Assembly (NCBI GenBank): GCA_026394055.1
Contig: JAPKYZ010000089.1
Coordinates: forward strand, 1 to 64,000
Source: Acidobacteriota bacterium
GTDB taxonomy: Bacteria; Acidobacteriota; Terriglobia; Bryobacterales; Bryobacteraceae
Length of the DNA: 64,000 nt
Direction of reading: 5' to 3'
Positions 6,871-15,070 of this stretch are shown here, piece after piece. The position numbers and the translations under genes are program-made. The notes under the pieces are model-generated. The model searched no databases. It had not been told where the DNA came from and worked only from the letters and a program-made list of their open reading frames with translations. The stretch's first letter is position 1. The number at the start of each line of letters is the position of its first letter.

Positions 6871-8958
6871 ATGACAAAACCTTTAGCTCCAGCGGAGATC
6901 CAGGCGGCACTGGAAAGAATTCTCTCCAGTCCGGAGTGGTCGCAGAGCTTTCGGATGGCCCAATTTCTGCGCTATGTCACCGAACAATCCCTGGCCGGAA
7001 TGGGTGGGCAGCTAAAGGAGACGGTCATCGGCGTCGGCGTCTTCGGCCGGGAGAACTCCTACGACCCCAAAACTGACCCCGTGGTCCGGGTTGAGGCTCG
7101 GCGGCTCCGGGCCAAGCTCCAGGAGTACTATACCGGCAGTGGCGCGGATGATCCCGTCCGGATTGAGCTACCCAAGGGCACCTATCAACCTCGCTTCTTC
7201 CTCGCCGAGCAACTCCCGCCTCCGGCGGCGCAGGCCGCCGCTTCCTCGGGCCTTCGCGGCTGGACCACCTGGGCGCTGGCAGCTTTCGGGGCCGTCATCG
7301 TGCTGCTTGGATGGGTCGTGTTCCGCCCGGCCCCCACTCCGCCCTCCGCTCCCCGCTTGATTACCGCGCACCAGTTCTACAATCGGTCGCCTGCATTTTC
7401 GCCCGATGGCACGATGATGGCCTTCTCGCGCGACAGTGGGCCCAATCGCTCACACATCTTCCTGGTGCCGTCTGCTGGAGGTGCGGCGCAAGAGATCGAT
7501 ACCGGTGCGGTGCTCGATTACGAGCCGGCCTGGGCGCCGGATGGGAAGCGGTTGTCGTTTCTGCGCATGACGGGTCCCGGAGCCTACCAGGTGATCGTGC
7601 GCGTGATCGCCAGCGGAGCGGAGACCGCCGTGCGTCTGGCCAGTGAGCGGAGCGCCCCCGTCTGGCTACCCGGCGGCCAATCGCTGATGATCGCCCACCG
7701 GGAACGCCCGGAGCTGCCTTCGTCGCTGCTGGAGGTACCGGTAACGGGAGGCGCCGCTCGCATTTGGACCACGGCTCCACCGCGCAGCCAGGGCGACGCC
7801 CACCCTCGCTTGAGCCCCGATGGTCAGCAAGTGGCCTTTATCCGAACGCTCGAGCCCGCGTCGCAGGACGTTTGGCTGCTGACGCTCAAGTCCGGTCAAG
7901 TCCGGCGCGTCACCGCCGAGCAGCGGCCGAGCAGTGGCCTCTGCTGGCACCCCTCCGGCCGCAGCCTGATCGTGTCGATGGCGCGCGGCTCAGAGGTTGG
8001 CAGCCTGTGGCGATTTCCGGTCAACGGAGGAGCGCCGGAACGGCTGGCGGAGGCCGGACTGTCGCCCATGTCGCCCGCCACCGCTCTCCCCGGCGGACGC
8101 CTGGCTTTCGTGGTCCGCCTTTCTGACACCAACCTTTGGCGAGCCCCCGCCCGTGGCGGCGAGGCCGTGGCCATCACCAGTTCCACCGCGCTCGATACCA
8201 GCCCTCAGACCTCGCCCGATGGCCAGTGGATCGCCTGGAGAAGCACCAGCAGCGGAACCAACGAGGTTTGGGTGGCCCGCAGTGACGGCCATGAGGCACG
8301 GCAGTTGACGCAAGCCGGTGGGCCGATCACGGGCTCCCCGCGCTGGTCACCCGATGGAACGCGCGTGGTCTACGAGTCCCGGACGGCGGGCAATGCGGAT
8401 CTGTTCGTCATCCCGGTCGCAGGTGGCATCGCACGAGCCCTGACCAACGAGCCGTCGAATGAAGTGCTGCCCAGTTGGTCTCCCGATGGTACGGCGATCT
8501 ACTTCGCCTCGGACCGTTCCGGCCAATGGCAGGTGTGGCGCATGCCCTCCGGTGGAGGCACGGCCGTTCAGGTCACCCGTGAAGGGGGCTTCGCCGCGTT
8601 TGAGTCCTACGATCAGCGCTGGGTGTACTACTGCCGCCAATCGTCACCCGGCCTCTGGCGAGTGCCGCGTGAGGGAGGGCCGGAGAGCCAAGTCACCCCG
8701 GACTTAGCCACCAACCTGTGGGGCCAATGGGCGCTGAGCCAGACCGGACTGTTCTACGCCGTCTTCCCGGCGAAAGGCCAGCGCGCGATTCTGCGGCAGG
8801 ACCTGACCACGGGAAAAACCACCGTCAGCCGCCTGCTGACACACCTGCCCGTGCAATACGACAGCGGTATGGGTGTGACGCGGGACGAAAGCCTGCTCGT
8901 GTGGTCGCAGCTGGATCAAGCGGGCAGCGACATCTACGTCGTCGATCATTTCCGCTAA
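6871..8958 (+). CDS. Membrane PD40 beta-propeller protein, regulator-like layout
   Basis: 695 residues from the ATG at 6871. Residues 1-110 carry a domain often seen in Acidobacteria, with FLRYVTEQSLAG, GVGVFGRENSYDPKTDP and VRVEARRLRAKLQEYY. A single transmembrane helix lies near 131-151. The rest is a TolB/PD40 propeller with repeated SPDG motifs (FSPDGTMMAF, WAPDGKRLSF, SPDGQQVAF, TSPDGQWIAW, WSPDGTRVVY, WSPDGTAIYF). The cytoplasmic-domain/helix/periplasmic-propeller order resembles CadC-like one-component regulators, but DNA binding is not shown. Its 3' end overlaps the convergent methyltransferase gene by 4 bp. Confidence 0.85.
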   Translation: MTKPLAPAEIQAALERILSSPEWSQSFRMAQFLRYVTEQSLAGMGGQLKETVIGVGVFGRENSYDPKTDPVVRVEARRLRAKLQEYYTGSGADDPVRIELPKGTYQPRFFLAEQLPPPAAQAAASSGLRGWTTWALAAFGAVIVLLGWVVFRPAPTPPSAPRLITAHQFYNRSPAFSPDGTMMAFSRDSGPNRSHIFLVPSAGGAAQEIDTGAVLDYEPAWAPDGKRLSFLRMTGPGAYQVIVRVIASGAETAVRLASERSAPVWLPGGQSLMIAHRERPELPSSLLEVPVTGGAARIWTTAPPRSQGDAHPRLSPDGQQVAFIRTLEPASQDVWLLTLKSGQVRRVTAEQRPSSGLCWHPSGRSLIVSMARGSEVGSLWRFPVNGGAPERLAEAGLSPMSPATALPGGRLAFVVRLSDTNLWRAPARGGEAVAITSSTALDTSPQTSPDGQWIAWRSTSSGTNEVWVARSDGHEARQLTQAGGPITGSPRWSPDGTRVVYESRTAGNADLFVIPVAGGIARALTNEPSNEVLPSWSPDGTAIYFASDRSGQWQVWRMPSGGGTAVQVTREGGFAAFESYDQRWVYYCRQSSPGLWRVPREGGPESQVTPDLATNLWGQWALSQTGLFYAVFPAKGQRAILRQDLTTGKTTVSRLLTHLPVQYDSGMGVTRDESLLVWSQLDQAGSDIYVVDHFR

Positions 8959-9758
8959 CCGCGGGGCGACGAATCGGCGGGAGCGACACGGCCGATCACG
9001 GCCTTAAGCTGGAGCGTCTGGCATCTCAGCTCACTCTGGCGCCACTGCCGATAGACGCGGCTTGCGGCTTCCAATTGAGCGGCCTGAATGAATCCGCTTT
9101 CGGCCATCCGTGCGCCAACCTTCTCGATCACTTCTTCCCAGATCAGCGTCGTCTCGCCAAAGTCGGGATCTTCCGGCCGGGCTACTTCGCTCTGGTCGCT
9201 CACCGTCACGTCCAGCAAGCCGGCCGACCGGAACAGATCCGGCAAATGATCCGCCATCTGGTTGTCCCAACCGTGGGAGGCCCTCCAGGCCAGAAACGCC
9301 TGATAGAACACCGTGAACTCCGGGGGCGGGACGGGCATCCAGGAGTTGGCCGCGTGATTGTAGTCCAGCACCACCACCCAGCCGCCCGGTTTGGCGGCGC
9401 GGACCATGGCGGTCACCGCCCGGGCCGGCTCAGCAATCCACTGCAGGGTGCGAGCGGCCGTGACGATATCGAACTGCCCTATGTAAGGTGCGTCGATGAT
9501 ATCGGAGACCTCAAAGCGGAGGACGGCCGACGCTTGCGTTTGGGCAATGCGGATCATGCCCAGGTCACGGTCGATGCCCACCACGCGGCCTTCCGGACCC
9601 ACCGCCGCGGCGATCCCGGCGGCGATGGCGCCCACGCCGCAACCGGCGTCGAGCACGTGCATCCCCGGCGCCAGCAGGGCCACTAACGCCTGATGGTCCC
9701 GCACCAGCGTCCGCCGGCTCAGGATGCGGGCATCGGATTGATGCTTCTGGCCATTCAT
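8955..9758 (-). CDS. Class I SAM-dependent methyltransferase
   Basis: 267 residues. SAM-binding motif I reads VLDAGCGVGAIAAGIA, the acidic motif II VVGIDRDLGMI and a post-I motif FDIVTAARTLQWIAEPARAV, in the order seen in UbiE/Methyltransf_11-type enzymes. Cytoplasmic; substrate unknown. It lies 21 bp downstream of the YbjQ-type gene on the same strand, so the two are probably cotranscribed. Confidence 0.88.
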   Translation of the reverse strand: MNGQKHQSDARILSRRTLVRDHQALVALLAPGMHVLDAGCGVGAIAAGIAAAVGPEGRVVGIDRDLGMIRIAQTQASAVLRFEVSDIIDAPYIGQFDIVTAARTLQWIAEPARAVTAMVRAAKPGGWVVVLDYNHAANSWMPVPPPEFTVFYQAFLAWRASHGWDNQMADHLPDLFRSAGLLDVTVSDQSEVARPEDPDFGETTLIWEEVIEKVGARMAESGFIQAAQLEAASRVYRQWRQSELRCQTLQLKAVIGRVAPADSSPRG

Positions 9759-9779
9759 AGTGATCGTCCAGTCACTGGC

Positions 9780-10109
9780 CTAACCGTCCAGTAGAACAGC
9801 TGTGCCCGATGCGATCACCATCATCATGCCGCCGGTGCCGCCGGGGCTGAAAGTCTCAAAGTCGAGATCAATGCCCACCACCGCATTGGCCCCGAGCGCC
9901 TGCGCCTGGGCGGACATCTCACCGAGTGCGATCTGCCGGGCCTTGGCCAGCTCCTGCTCGTAGGCGCCGGACCGGCCGCCCACGATATCCCGGATACCGG
10001 CAAACAGATCCTTGAAAATGTTGGCACCCAGAATCGCTTCACCACTCACCAGCCCGAAATAGCGGGCAATGCGGCGCCCTTCCACCGAATCCGTTGTCAC
10101 CAGAAGCAT
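9780..10109 (-). CDS. YbjQ/UPF0145 family protein
   Basis: 109 residues, close to the usual size of the family. The segments [37 protein letters not shown] and [15 protein letters not shown] are typical of YbjQ proteins, small cytoplasmic pentamers sometimes annotated as heavy-metal-binding. The molecular function is not settled. First gene of a likely two-gene unit with the methyltransferase. Confidence 0.88.
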   Translation of the reverse strand: MLLVTTDSVEGRRIARYFGLVSGEAILGANIFKDLFAGIRDIVGGRSGAYEQELAKARQIALGEMSAQAQALGANAVVGIDLDFETFSPGGTGGMMMVIASGTAVLLDG

Positions 10110-10228
10110 ACCGATGATTGTATCAACTCGAACTCTGGCGGGACCTCTGGCGGCAGCTGGTTACTCCCCACCATCGCGACGCGCCGTGATACTTTGGAGG
10201 TTCCGTTTTTTAGGATCGAGGTGCCGAT

Positions 10229-11080
10229 TTGACGAAAGCTCTGCTCGCAGCTGCATTGTCTACTGTTTCTTCTATTGGCTTAGTGGCCCAAGCGCCGCCC
10301 CCGGCTGGTGCGCCCCCGGCTGGCGGACCTCCGGCGGCCTTCCGCCGTCCGCCCGACTTTCCCACGCGGCCCCCGGCTGACCCGGCGGTCGTCGAGCGCG
10401 GCAAGCAGATCTACAGCATCACTTGCACGTTCTGCCACGGCGCCGATGCCCGCGGCGGCTCCGGCGGACCCAACCTGATCCGCACTCCCGTCGTGCTGAA
10501 TGACAAGAATGGCGAACTGCTGGGCCCGGTGTTGAAGGAAGGCCGCGAAGGGATGCCGAAGTTCGATCTCCCGGCCGCGCAGGTCTCTGACATTGCGGCC
10601 TTCCTCCACAGCTTCCGCGTCGGCGGCTATGACATCTCCCGCATGGCGCCGCCGACGATTCTGGTGGGTGACGCCAAGGCGGGCGAAGCTTACTTTCAGA
10701 AGACCTGCACCAGCTGCCACTCCGTCTCGAACGACTTGAAAGGCATCGGCGGGCGCATCACCGACCCCAAGCGCTTGCAGCAGACGTGGCTGATGCCCGG
10801 GGCGGCTGGCCGCGGTCCGGGTGCTCCGCCCAGCCCCGGCACCATCGTCAAAGTATCGGTGACGCAGGGCGGCAAGAAGATCACCGGACGCCTTACGAAG
10901 ATCGACGACTTTCTCGTCTCGCTCACCGAAGATGACGGCACGCCCCGCAGCTTCACGCGTGATGGCGACAATCCGAAGGTGGAGCTGATCGACCCGCTGC
11001 AGGGCCACCGCGCCCTGCTGGGCAAGTACACCGACAAAGACATCCACGACGTGACGGCCTTTCTGGCCTCGGTCAAGTAA
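10229..11080 (+). CDS. Diheme cytochrome c, quinoprotein partner
   Basis: 283 residues from a TTG start with a GGATCGAGG element upstream. A signal peptide (about 1-21) is followed by a Pro/Gly/Ala-rich linker. Two heme sites are present, CTFCH and CTSCH. The first c-type domain continues to FLHSFRVGGYD; the second is interrupted by about 70 residues of beta-rich sequence (VSVTQGGKKITGRLTKIDDF) before the closing DIHDVTAFLASV helix. It lies 12 bp upstream of the quinoprotein gene, so a periplasmic dehydrogenase/cytochrome pair is likely. Confidence 0.9.
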   Translation: MTKALLAAALSTVSSIGLVAQAPPPAGAPPAGGPPAAFRRPPDFPTRPPADPAVVERGKQIYSITCTFCHGADARGGSGGPNLIRTPVVLNDKNGELLGPVLKEGREGMPKFDLPAAQVSDIAAFLHSFRVGGYDISRMAPPTILVGDAKAGEAYFQKTCTSCHSVSNDLKGIGGRITDPKRLQQTWLMPGAAGRGPGAPPSPGTIVKVSVTQGGKKITGRLTKIDDFLVSLTEDDGTPRSFTRDGDNPKVELIDPLQGHRALLGKYTDKDIHDVTAFLASVK

Positions 11081-11092
11081 GGAAACAACGCC

Positions 11093-12775
11093 ATGAAACT
11101 TCTTGCTCTCTTCTCACTGGCGGGTGTTTTGTCCGCCCAGGCGCTGGACCCCGCGGTCCTGCAGAAGCCGCTGTCGAACGAGTGGCCCACTTATAGCGGC
11201 GACTATTCCGGCCAGCGGTATTCCAAGCTGACGCAGATCAACCAGACAAACGTCAAGAACCTGACGCTGGCCTGGACCACGCGGGTCAGCAACGGACCCG
11301 GTGCGGCTGGCGGTGGCAACCCCTTCCGCGGCGGCGGCGGCGCGGCGGTACCGCTGATCACGGGTGGCGAAGGCACGGGCGAATTCACCGGCGGCTTCGG
11401 CGCGGGCACCAACATTCGCGCCTCCATGCTGATGGTGGATGGCCGGCTCTACTTCTCGACGCCGGACAACGCCTGGGCGGTGGACGCCCGCGATGGCCGC
11501 GTGTTGTGGCACTACTTCTGGAAGACCAAGGGCGGCACCCACATCGGCATCCGCGGCTTGGGCATGTGGGGCAAGTGGCTCTACATGGAGACGCCGGACG
11601 ATTTTCTGGTCTGCCTGGACGCCCTCACCGGCAAGGAACGGTGGCATAAACCCATCGCCGACTTCAACCAGCAGTACTTCTCGACCATGGCGCCGATCGT
11701 CATCGGCAACAACGTCATCATCGGCACCGGCAACGACCTGGACGCCCCCGGCTATGTCCAGTCCCGCGATCCGGAAACCGGCGATGTCAAGTGGACGGTC
11801 TACACCGTGCCCATGAAGAAGGGCGACCCCGGCATGGAGACCTGGGGGTCTGTCGAAGGCGCGCGCGTCGGCGCGGGCAACGTCTGGATCCCGGGCGCTT
11901 ACGACCCTGAAACCCACCTCTACATCTTCGGCACCGGCAACCCTTCGCCCAGCTACACCAACCCCAAGAGCCGCGATGGCGACAATCTGTTCACCTGCTC
12001 CCTGGTCGCCATCAATGTCGATACCGGCAAGATGGCCTGGTATTACCAGTTGAACCCGCACGATACGCACGACTGGGATTCATCCGAGACGCCCATCCTG
12101 GTCGACGGCGACTTCAAGGGCAAGCCGCGCAAAATGGCACTGCATGCCGACCGCAACGGCTACTTCTATGTCGTCGACCGCTTGACCGGTGAGCACCTGC
12201 TGACCAGCAAGTTCTCCGACACCGTCAACTGGGTGAAGGAGATCAACGCCAAGGGCCAGACCATCCGCAACGTGGAGAAGGATTCCACCGTCGGCGGCTC
12301 GCTTGTTTCGCCCAACAACTACGGCGCCACCAACTGGCCGCCCGCCGCCTATTCGCCGGACACGGGCCTTTTCTACGTGCCGCAGAGCGATACCTACGCC
12401 ATGTACTACTTGACCGAAACCGACCCGCGCGGCGCCATGGGCCTGGGCGGCAAGGATGAGCAGTTCGTCGCGTCGATGGGCACCTACCTGACGGCCATCG
12501 ACTACAAGACCGGCAAGATCGCCTGGCGTCACCGCTACCCCGGCGTGGGCGGCGGCTTCGGTGGCGGCAATGGCGTGCTGACGACGGCCGGCAAGCTGGT
12601 CTTCGCGGGTGACCTATCCGGCAACCTGATCGCCTACGATGCGGCCACCGGCAAGATCCTCTGGCACTCCCGCATCGGCCAAGTCTCCAACGCTCCCCAA
12701 ACCTACATGGTGGATGGCAAGCAGTACCTGCTGGTCGCCGCGGGCGATCAACTGTTCGCCTTCTACTTGCAGTAA
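11093..12775 (+). CDS. PQQ-dehydrogenase-like quinoprotein, probably PQQ-less
   Basis: 560 residues with a signal peptide (1-17, ending LSAQA). It has the eight-bladed propeller of alcohol quinoproteins: WPTYSGDYSGQRYS near the start and W-motif blades such as DALTGKERW, DTGKMAWYYQ and DYKTGKIAWRH. The catalytic-base region PHDTHDWD is kept. The segment that in PQQ alcohol dehydrogenases carries the adjacent-cysteine pair reads GGTHIGIRGLGMWGKW, so that pair is absent. This matches acidobacterial 'empty' quinoprotein-like proteins. The upstream diheme cytochrome is the likely electron partner. Confidence 0.85.
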   Translation: MKLLALFSLAGVLSAQALDPAVLQKPLSNEWPTYSGDYSGQRYSKLTQINQTNVKNLTLAWTTRVSNGPGAAGGGNPFRGGGGAAVPLITGGEGTGEFTGGFGAGTNIRASMLMVDGRLYFSTPDNAWAVDARDGRVLWHYFWKTKGGTHIGIRGLGMWGKWLYMETPDDFLVCLDALTGKERWHKPIADFNQQYFSTMAPIVIGNNVIIGTGNDLDAPGYVQSRDPETGDVKWTVYTVPMKKGDPGMETWGSVEGARVGAGNVWIPGAYDPETHLYIFGTGNPSPSYTNPKSRDGDNLFTCSLVAINVDTGKMAWYYQLNPHDTHDWDSSETPILVDGDFKGKPRKMALHADRNGYFYVVDRLTGEHLLTSKFSDTVNWVKEINAKGQTIRNVEKDSTVGGSLVSPNNYGATNWPPAAYSPDTGLFYVPQSDTYAMYYLTETDPRGAMGLGGKDEQFVASMGTYLTAIDYKTGKIAWRHRYPGVGGGFGGGNGVLTTAGKLVFAGDLSGNLIAYDAATGKILWHSRIGQVSNAPQTYMVDGKQYLLVAAGDQLFAFYLQ

Positions 12776-12809
12776 GTGGCCAGGCCCCGTAAAGTGGTTC
12801 GGCCCAATG

Positions 12810-12916
12810 GTGGCGCAGGCTTCAGCCTGCAGGCGGACTTTAGTCCGCCCCGGAGTCGAGCAAGTTGAGGAAGATACTGGGAGTTACTCAATAGGCGGGG
12901 CTGAAGCTTGCGCCAC
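12810..12916. repeat. Inverted-repeat element between genes
   Basis: Terminal arms GTGGCGCAGGCTTCAGCC (12810-12827) and GGCTGAAGCTTGCGCCAC (12899-12916) are inverted copies with one mismatch. Inside lies a smaller hairpin, GGCGGACT / AGTCCGCC (12832-12848). The 107-bp unit sits between convergent genes and has no ORF. It looks like a small non-autonomous repeat and could also act as a transcription stop. Confidence 0.7.
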
Positions 12917-12938
12917 TTGAGGATCGGGAGCGCTTTCG

Positions 12939-13688
12939 CTACTCCACGATCTTCGGCACCAGCACCGCGAACATCGTCTCATTGCCATCGAGGTTCGCTT
13001 TCCCCACCACGGCCTTCTGCCCTTCGCGCACGTCGATGTCGGTATTGAAGCCGATCTCAGCATATTGATACTGCGCCCCCGTTCCGCCCGGACTGCCTTG
13101 GCCCGGGGCGGACCGGTAGGGCACCCGGAGTCCCACCCGCAAGCCGTCAATGCGAATGTTCTTGCCCTTGTCATCGGGAATGATCCGCGCCGACTTGATC
13201 TTGCTCTGGTAGAACATCTGCTGCCCGTCGACCCCGCGCGTCGGCGCAATCGCGCTCACTTCCGCCGGCCGGGAATCTCGGGCCCGAAGCACCAGCGTGT
13301 CAAACAATCGGTAGCCTTTCAGCGCAAAGGTGGCCGTCATCTGCTTCATCACGGACTCCAGCGCCGCCGGTACCGGCCCGGACTTGGCCGGGTCAGGCGA
13401 CGCGATCAGCAGGTAGATGGTGAACTCAATGTTCTCGGCCGGCTTGTAGACGTCATACCTCCGGATCGTCTCTTCAATCGTCTTGAGTCCGGCGGCCGAA
13501 TTGGCGCAAACCGAGATCGTGTGCATCTCCTGGTTGAAGTTAATCCCGCAGTTGGGGAACACCATCAGAAGGGCCGTAATTGTGCCCGGTTCGCCATACT
13601 TCAGGTCGAAGATCGCCTGAGTACGCCCGTCCTGAGCCAGCCCCGGCAGCGCCAGCGCCGCCATCATCAGCCATGCCTTGAGTCTCAT
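12939..13688 (-). CDS. Secreted secretin-N-like protein, sigma-coupled
   Basis: 249 residues with a signal peptide (about 1-19, ending LPGLAQ). Residues about 28-82 (YGEPGTITALLMVF, NFNQEMHTISVCA, GLKTIEETIRRYDVY) follow the pattern of secretin N0/N1 ring domains, in which a strand pair precedes a helix ending in a Lys/Arg-rich LD. The rest is beta-rich with no secretin pore domain, so it cannot be a full secretin. Its ATG overlaps the stop of the membrane-tethered sigma factor gene by 4 bp. Role unknown; envelope partner or output of that sigma factor is inference. Confidence 0.68.
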   Translation of the reverse strand: MRLKAWLMMAALALPGLAQDGRTQAIFDLKYGEPGTITALLMVFPNCGINFNQEMHTISVCANSAAGLKTIEETIRRYDVYKPAENIEFTIYLLIASPDPAKSGPVPAALESVMKQMTATFALKGYRLFDTLVLRARDSRPAEVSAIAPTRGVDGQQMFYQSKIKSARIIPDDKGKNIRIDGLRVGLRVPYRSAPGQGSPGGTGAQYQYAEIGFNTDIDVREGQKAVVGKANLDGNETMFAVLVPKIVE

Positions 13689-14443
13689 TGATTCTCATCT
13701 CCCTTTACGTCCATCGTCCAATAGATCACTACGTCCGGATCGTCCGTCACGATCTTCACCACCGCCGTCTGCGTCACCGCTGACGGTCCAACTCTCACCG
13801 GCCGCCGAGCCAGGACCACGGGGTGGGCGGCCACGAGTGACGCCGGTGGCAGCTGGGCCACCAACGGAACCGGAGCCGCAATCTCCGCCCGCCGCAAGCC
13901 TGATATCCACGTCAAGGCGCCCACGCCCACCGCCATCGCCGCCGCCAGGGCCGCCGCCACCAGCCGCTTCAGCCGGACCCGGCCGGTCGACAGGTTTGAC
14001 CGGACCGTACCCGCGCTCACGCCCAACCGCTGGGCGATCTCCGGGGCGGCCAGGCCATCCAGGTAGTGCAAGTGGATGGCCTGCTGCTCCCGGGACGGCA
14101 GTTTCGCCAGTGCCTCGTGCAAGATCCGCCGCTGCTGTTCGAACCCCGCCGCCGCTTCCGGATCGAGCCCCTGATCGGGCGGCTCCGGCGCGTCTTCCGG
14201 CCAGGGCACCACGAAGCGCCCGCGGCGCCGCCGGTCGTGGCAGAGATTCACCGTCACCCGGTACAGCCACGGACGCAGCTTTTCGGGGTCCAACTCAGCC
14301 GCTTGGTGCGCCCGGAGAAACGCATCCTGCGCCACGTCCTGCGCATCTTCCCAGCGCCCGAGAAGCCGGAAGGCGGTCCGCAGGACCAATCGCACCAGTT
14401 CCGGGTTGTCCAGCTCCGTTTCGGGTCTGCTCACCGCGTTCAC
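13685..14443 (-). CDS. ECF sigma factor with C-terminal membrane anchor
   Basis: 252 residues. Sigma region 2 lies at about 15-75 (WEDAQDVAQDAFLRAH, LRPWLYRVTVNLCHDRRRR). Region 4 lies at about 108-160 (LPSREQQAIHLHYLDGL, APEIAQRLGVSAGTVRS). Directly after region 4, residues 161-183 form a hydrophobic helix, followed by some 70 residues predicted to be periplasmic and ending VVIYWTMDVKGDENQ. Usual ECF factors are soluble and end after region 4, so this looks like a sigma factor fused to an anti-sigma-like anchor. It overlaps the downstream secretin-N-like gene by 4 bp. Confidence 0.87.
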   Translation of the reverse strand: MNAVSRPETELDNPELVRLVLRTAFRLLGRWEDAQDVAQDAFLRAHQAAELDPEKLRPWLYRVTVNLCHDRRRRGRFVVPWPEDAPEPPDQGLDPEAAAGFEQQRRILHEALAKLPSREQQAIHLHYLDGLAAPEIAQRLGVSAGTVRSNLSTGRVRLKRLVAAALAAAMAVGVGALTWISGLRRAEIAAPVPLVAQLPPASLVAAHPVVLARRPVRVGPSAVTQTAVVKIVTDDPDVVIYWTMDVKGDENQ

Positions 14444-14488
14444 TCACTAGACAGAACGCTGGAGGCCCCACAGGTGTTGAGTCCGGAC

Positions 14489-14516
14489 GGAACTTTCTGG
14501 TCCGTGCTATCGTTTG
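14489..14516 (+). promoter_or_regulatory. Possible ECF-type promoter
   Basis: GGAACTTT at 14489-14496 is a strong match to the -35 of RpoE-type ECF sigma factors. About 13-16 nt later comes TATCGTTTG, a plausible -10 region. It points toward the PspC gene, 85 bp downstream, and lies between that gene and the divergent sigma factor gene. A simple pattern match; no data. Confidence 0.3.
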
Positions 14517-14600
14517 TGAAATCAGAGGGTTTTGCACTCCGCTGGGTGACGGGAAAGAAGATTTTCCACCGAGCGAGAATGAACCACGGGAGACGCCATC

Positions 14601-14939
14601 ATGTTTTGCACTGCTTGCGGCACACAACTGAAAGATAACGACCGCTTTTGTTCTTCCTGCGGCCAGGCGACGGCGCCTGGTACAGGCCCGGTCTCGGCCG
14701 GCTGGTATGCTCCCCCGCCCCCATCCGGCGCGGCCAAACGGCTGATGCGCACCATGAACGATAAGAAGATTGCCGGCGTCTGCGGAGGCGTCGCGCAGTT
14801 TTTTGGGGTGGATTCGACACTGATCCGCTTTGTCTGGCTGGTCTCGTTCCTGGCTTGGGGTGTGGGCTTCCTGGCTTACATCGTCGCCTGGATCGTGATG
14901 CCGCGCGACATTGATGTGGCGCGCGTAGTGTCGGCGTAG
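14601..14939 (+). CDS. Zinc-ribbon PspC-domain membrane protein
   Basis: 112 residues. An N-terminal zinc ribbon (FCTACGTQLKDNDRFCSSCG, two CxxC pairs) is joined by a Pro-rich linker to a PspC domain at about 47-105 (RTMNDKKIAGVCGGVAQFFG, DSTLIRFVWLVSFL, IVAWIVMP). PspC proteins are small inner-membrane proteins of envelope-stress responses. The gene is followed by a clear terminator and lies divergent from the tethered sigma factor, with a candidate ECF promoter between them. Confidence 0.9.
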   Translation: MFCTACGTQLKDNDRFCSSCGQATAPGTGPVSAGWYAPPPPSGAAKRLMRTMNDKKIAGVCGGVAQFFGVDSTLIRFVWLVSFLAWGVGFLAYIVAWIVMPRDIDVARVVSA

Positions 14940-14958
14940 GACTTGGACCTTAAACTTT

Positions 14959-15004
14959 GGGCGGCTCCTGGACTCAAACGAATGCGTCCAGGGCCGCCCT
15001 TTGT
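14959..15004 (+). terminator. Intrinsic terminator after pspC-type gene
   Basis: Stem arms GGGCGGC-T-CCTGGAC (14959-14973) and GTCCAGG-GCCGCCC (14986-14999) pair fully except for one bulged T. A short TTT-GT tail follows. Located 20 bp after the PspC stop. Confidence 0.8.
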
Positions 15005-15070
15005 GCGCCTGGCGGGAATAATTGCCGATCGACCGGGAATTTATGGGTGCCCATTCAGCAGCAACAACCC

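Noticed and set aside
11114-12070. 318-residue frame antisense to the quinoprotein
   Set aside because: Shadow of the propeller gene; no family features.
13678-14631. 317-residue Pro/Arg/Ser-rich plus-strand frame
   Set aside because: Antisense to the sigma factor; the low-complexity sequence arises from the codon pattern of the real gene.
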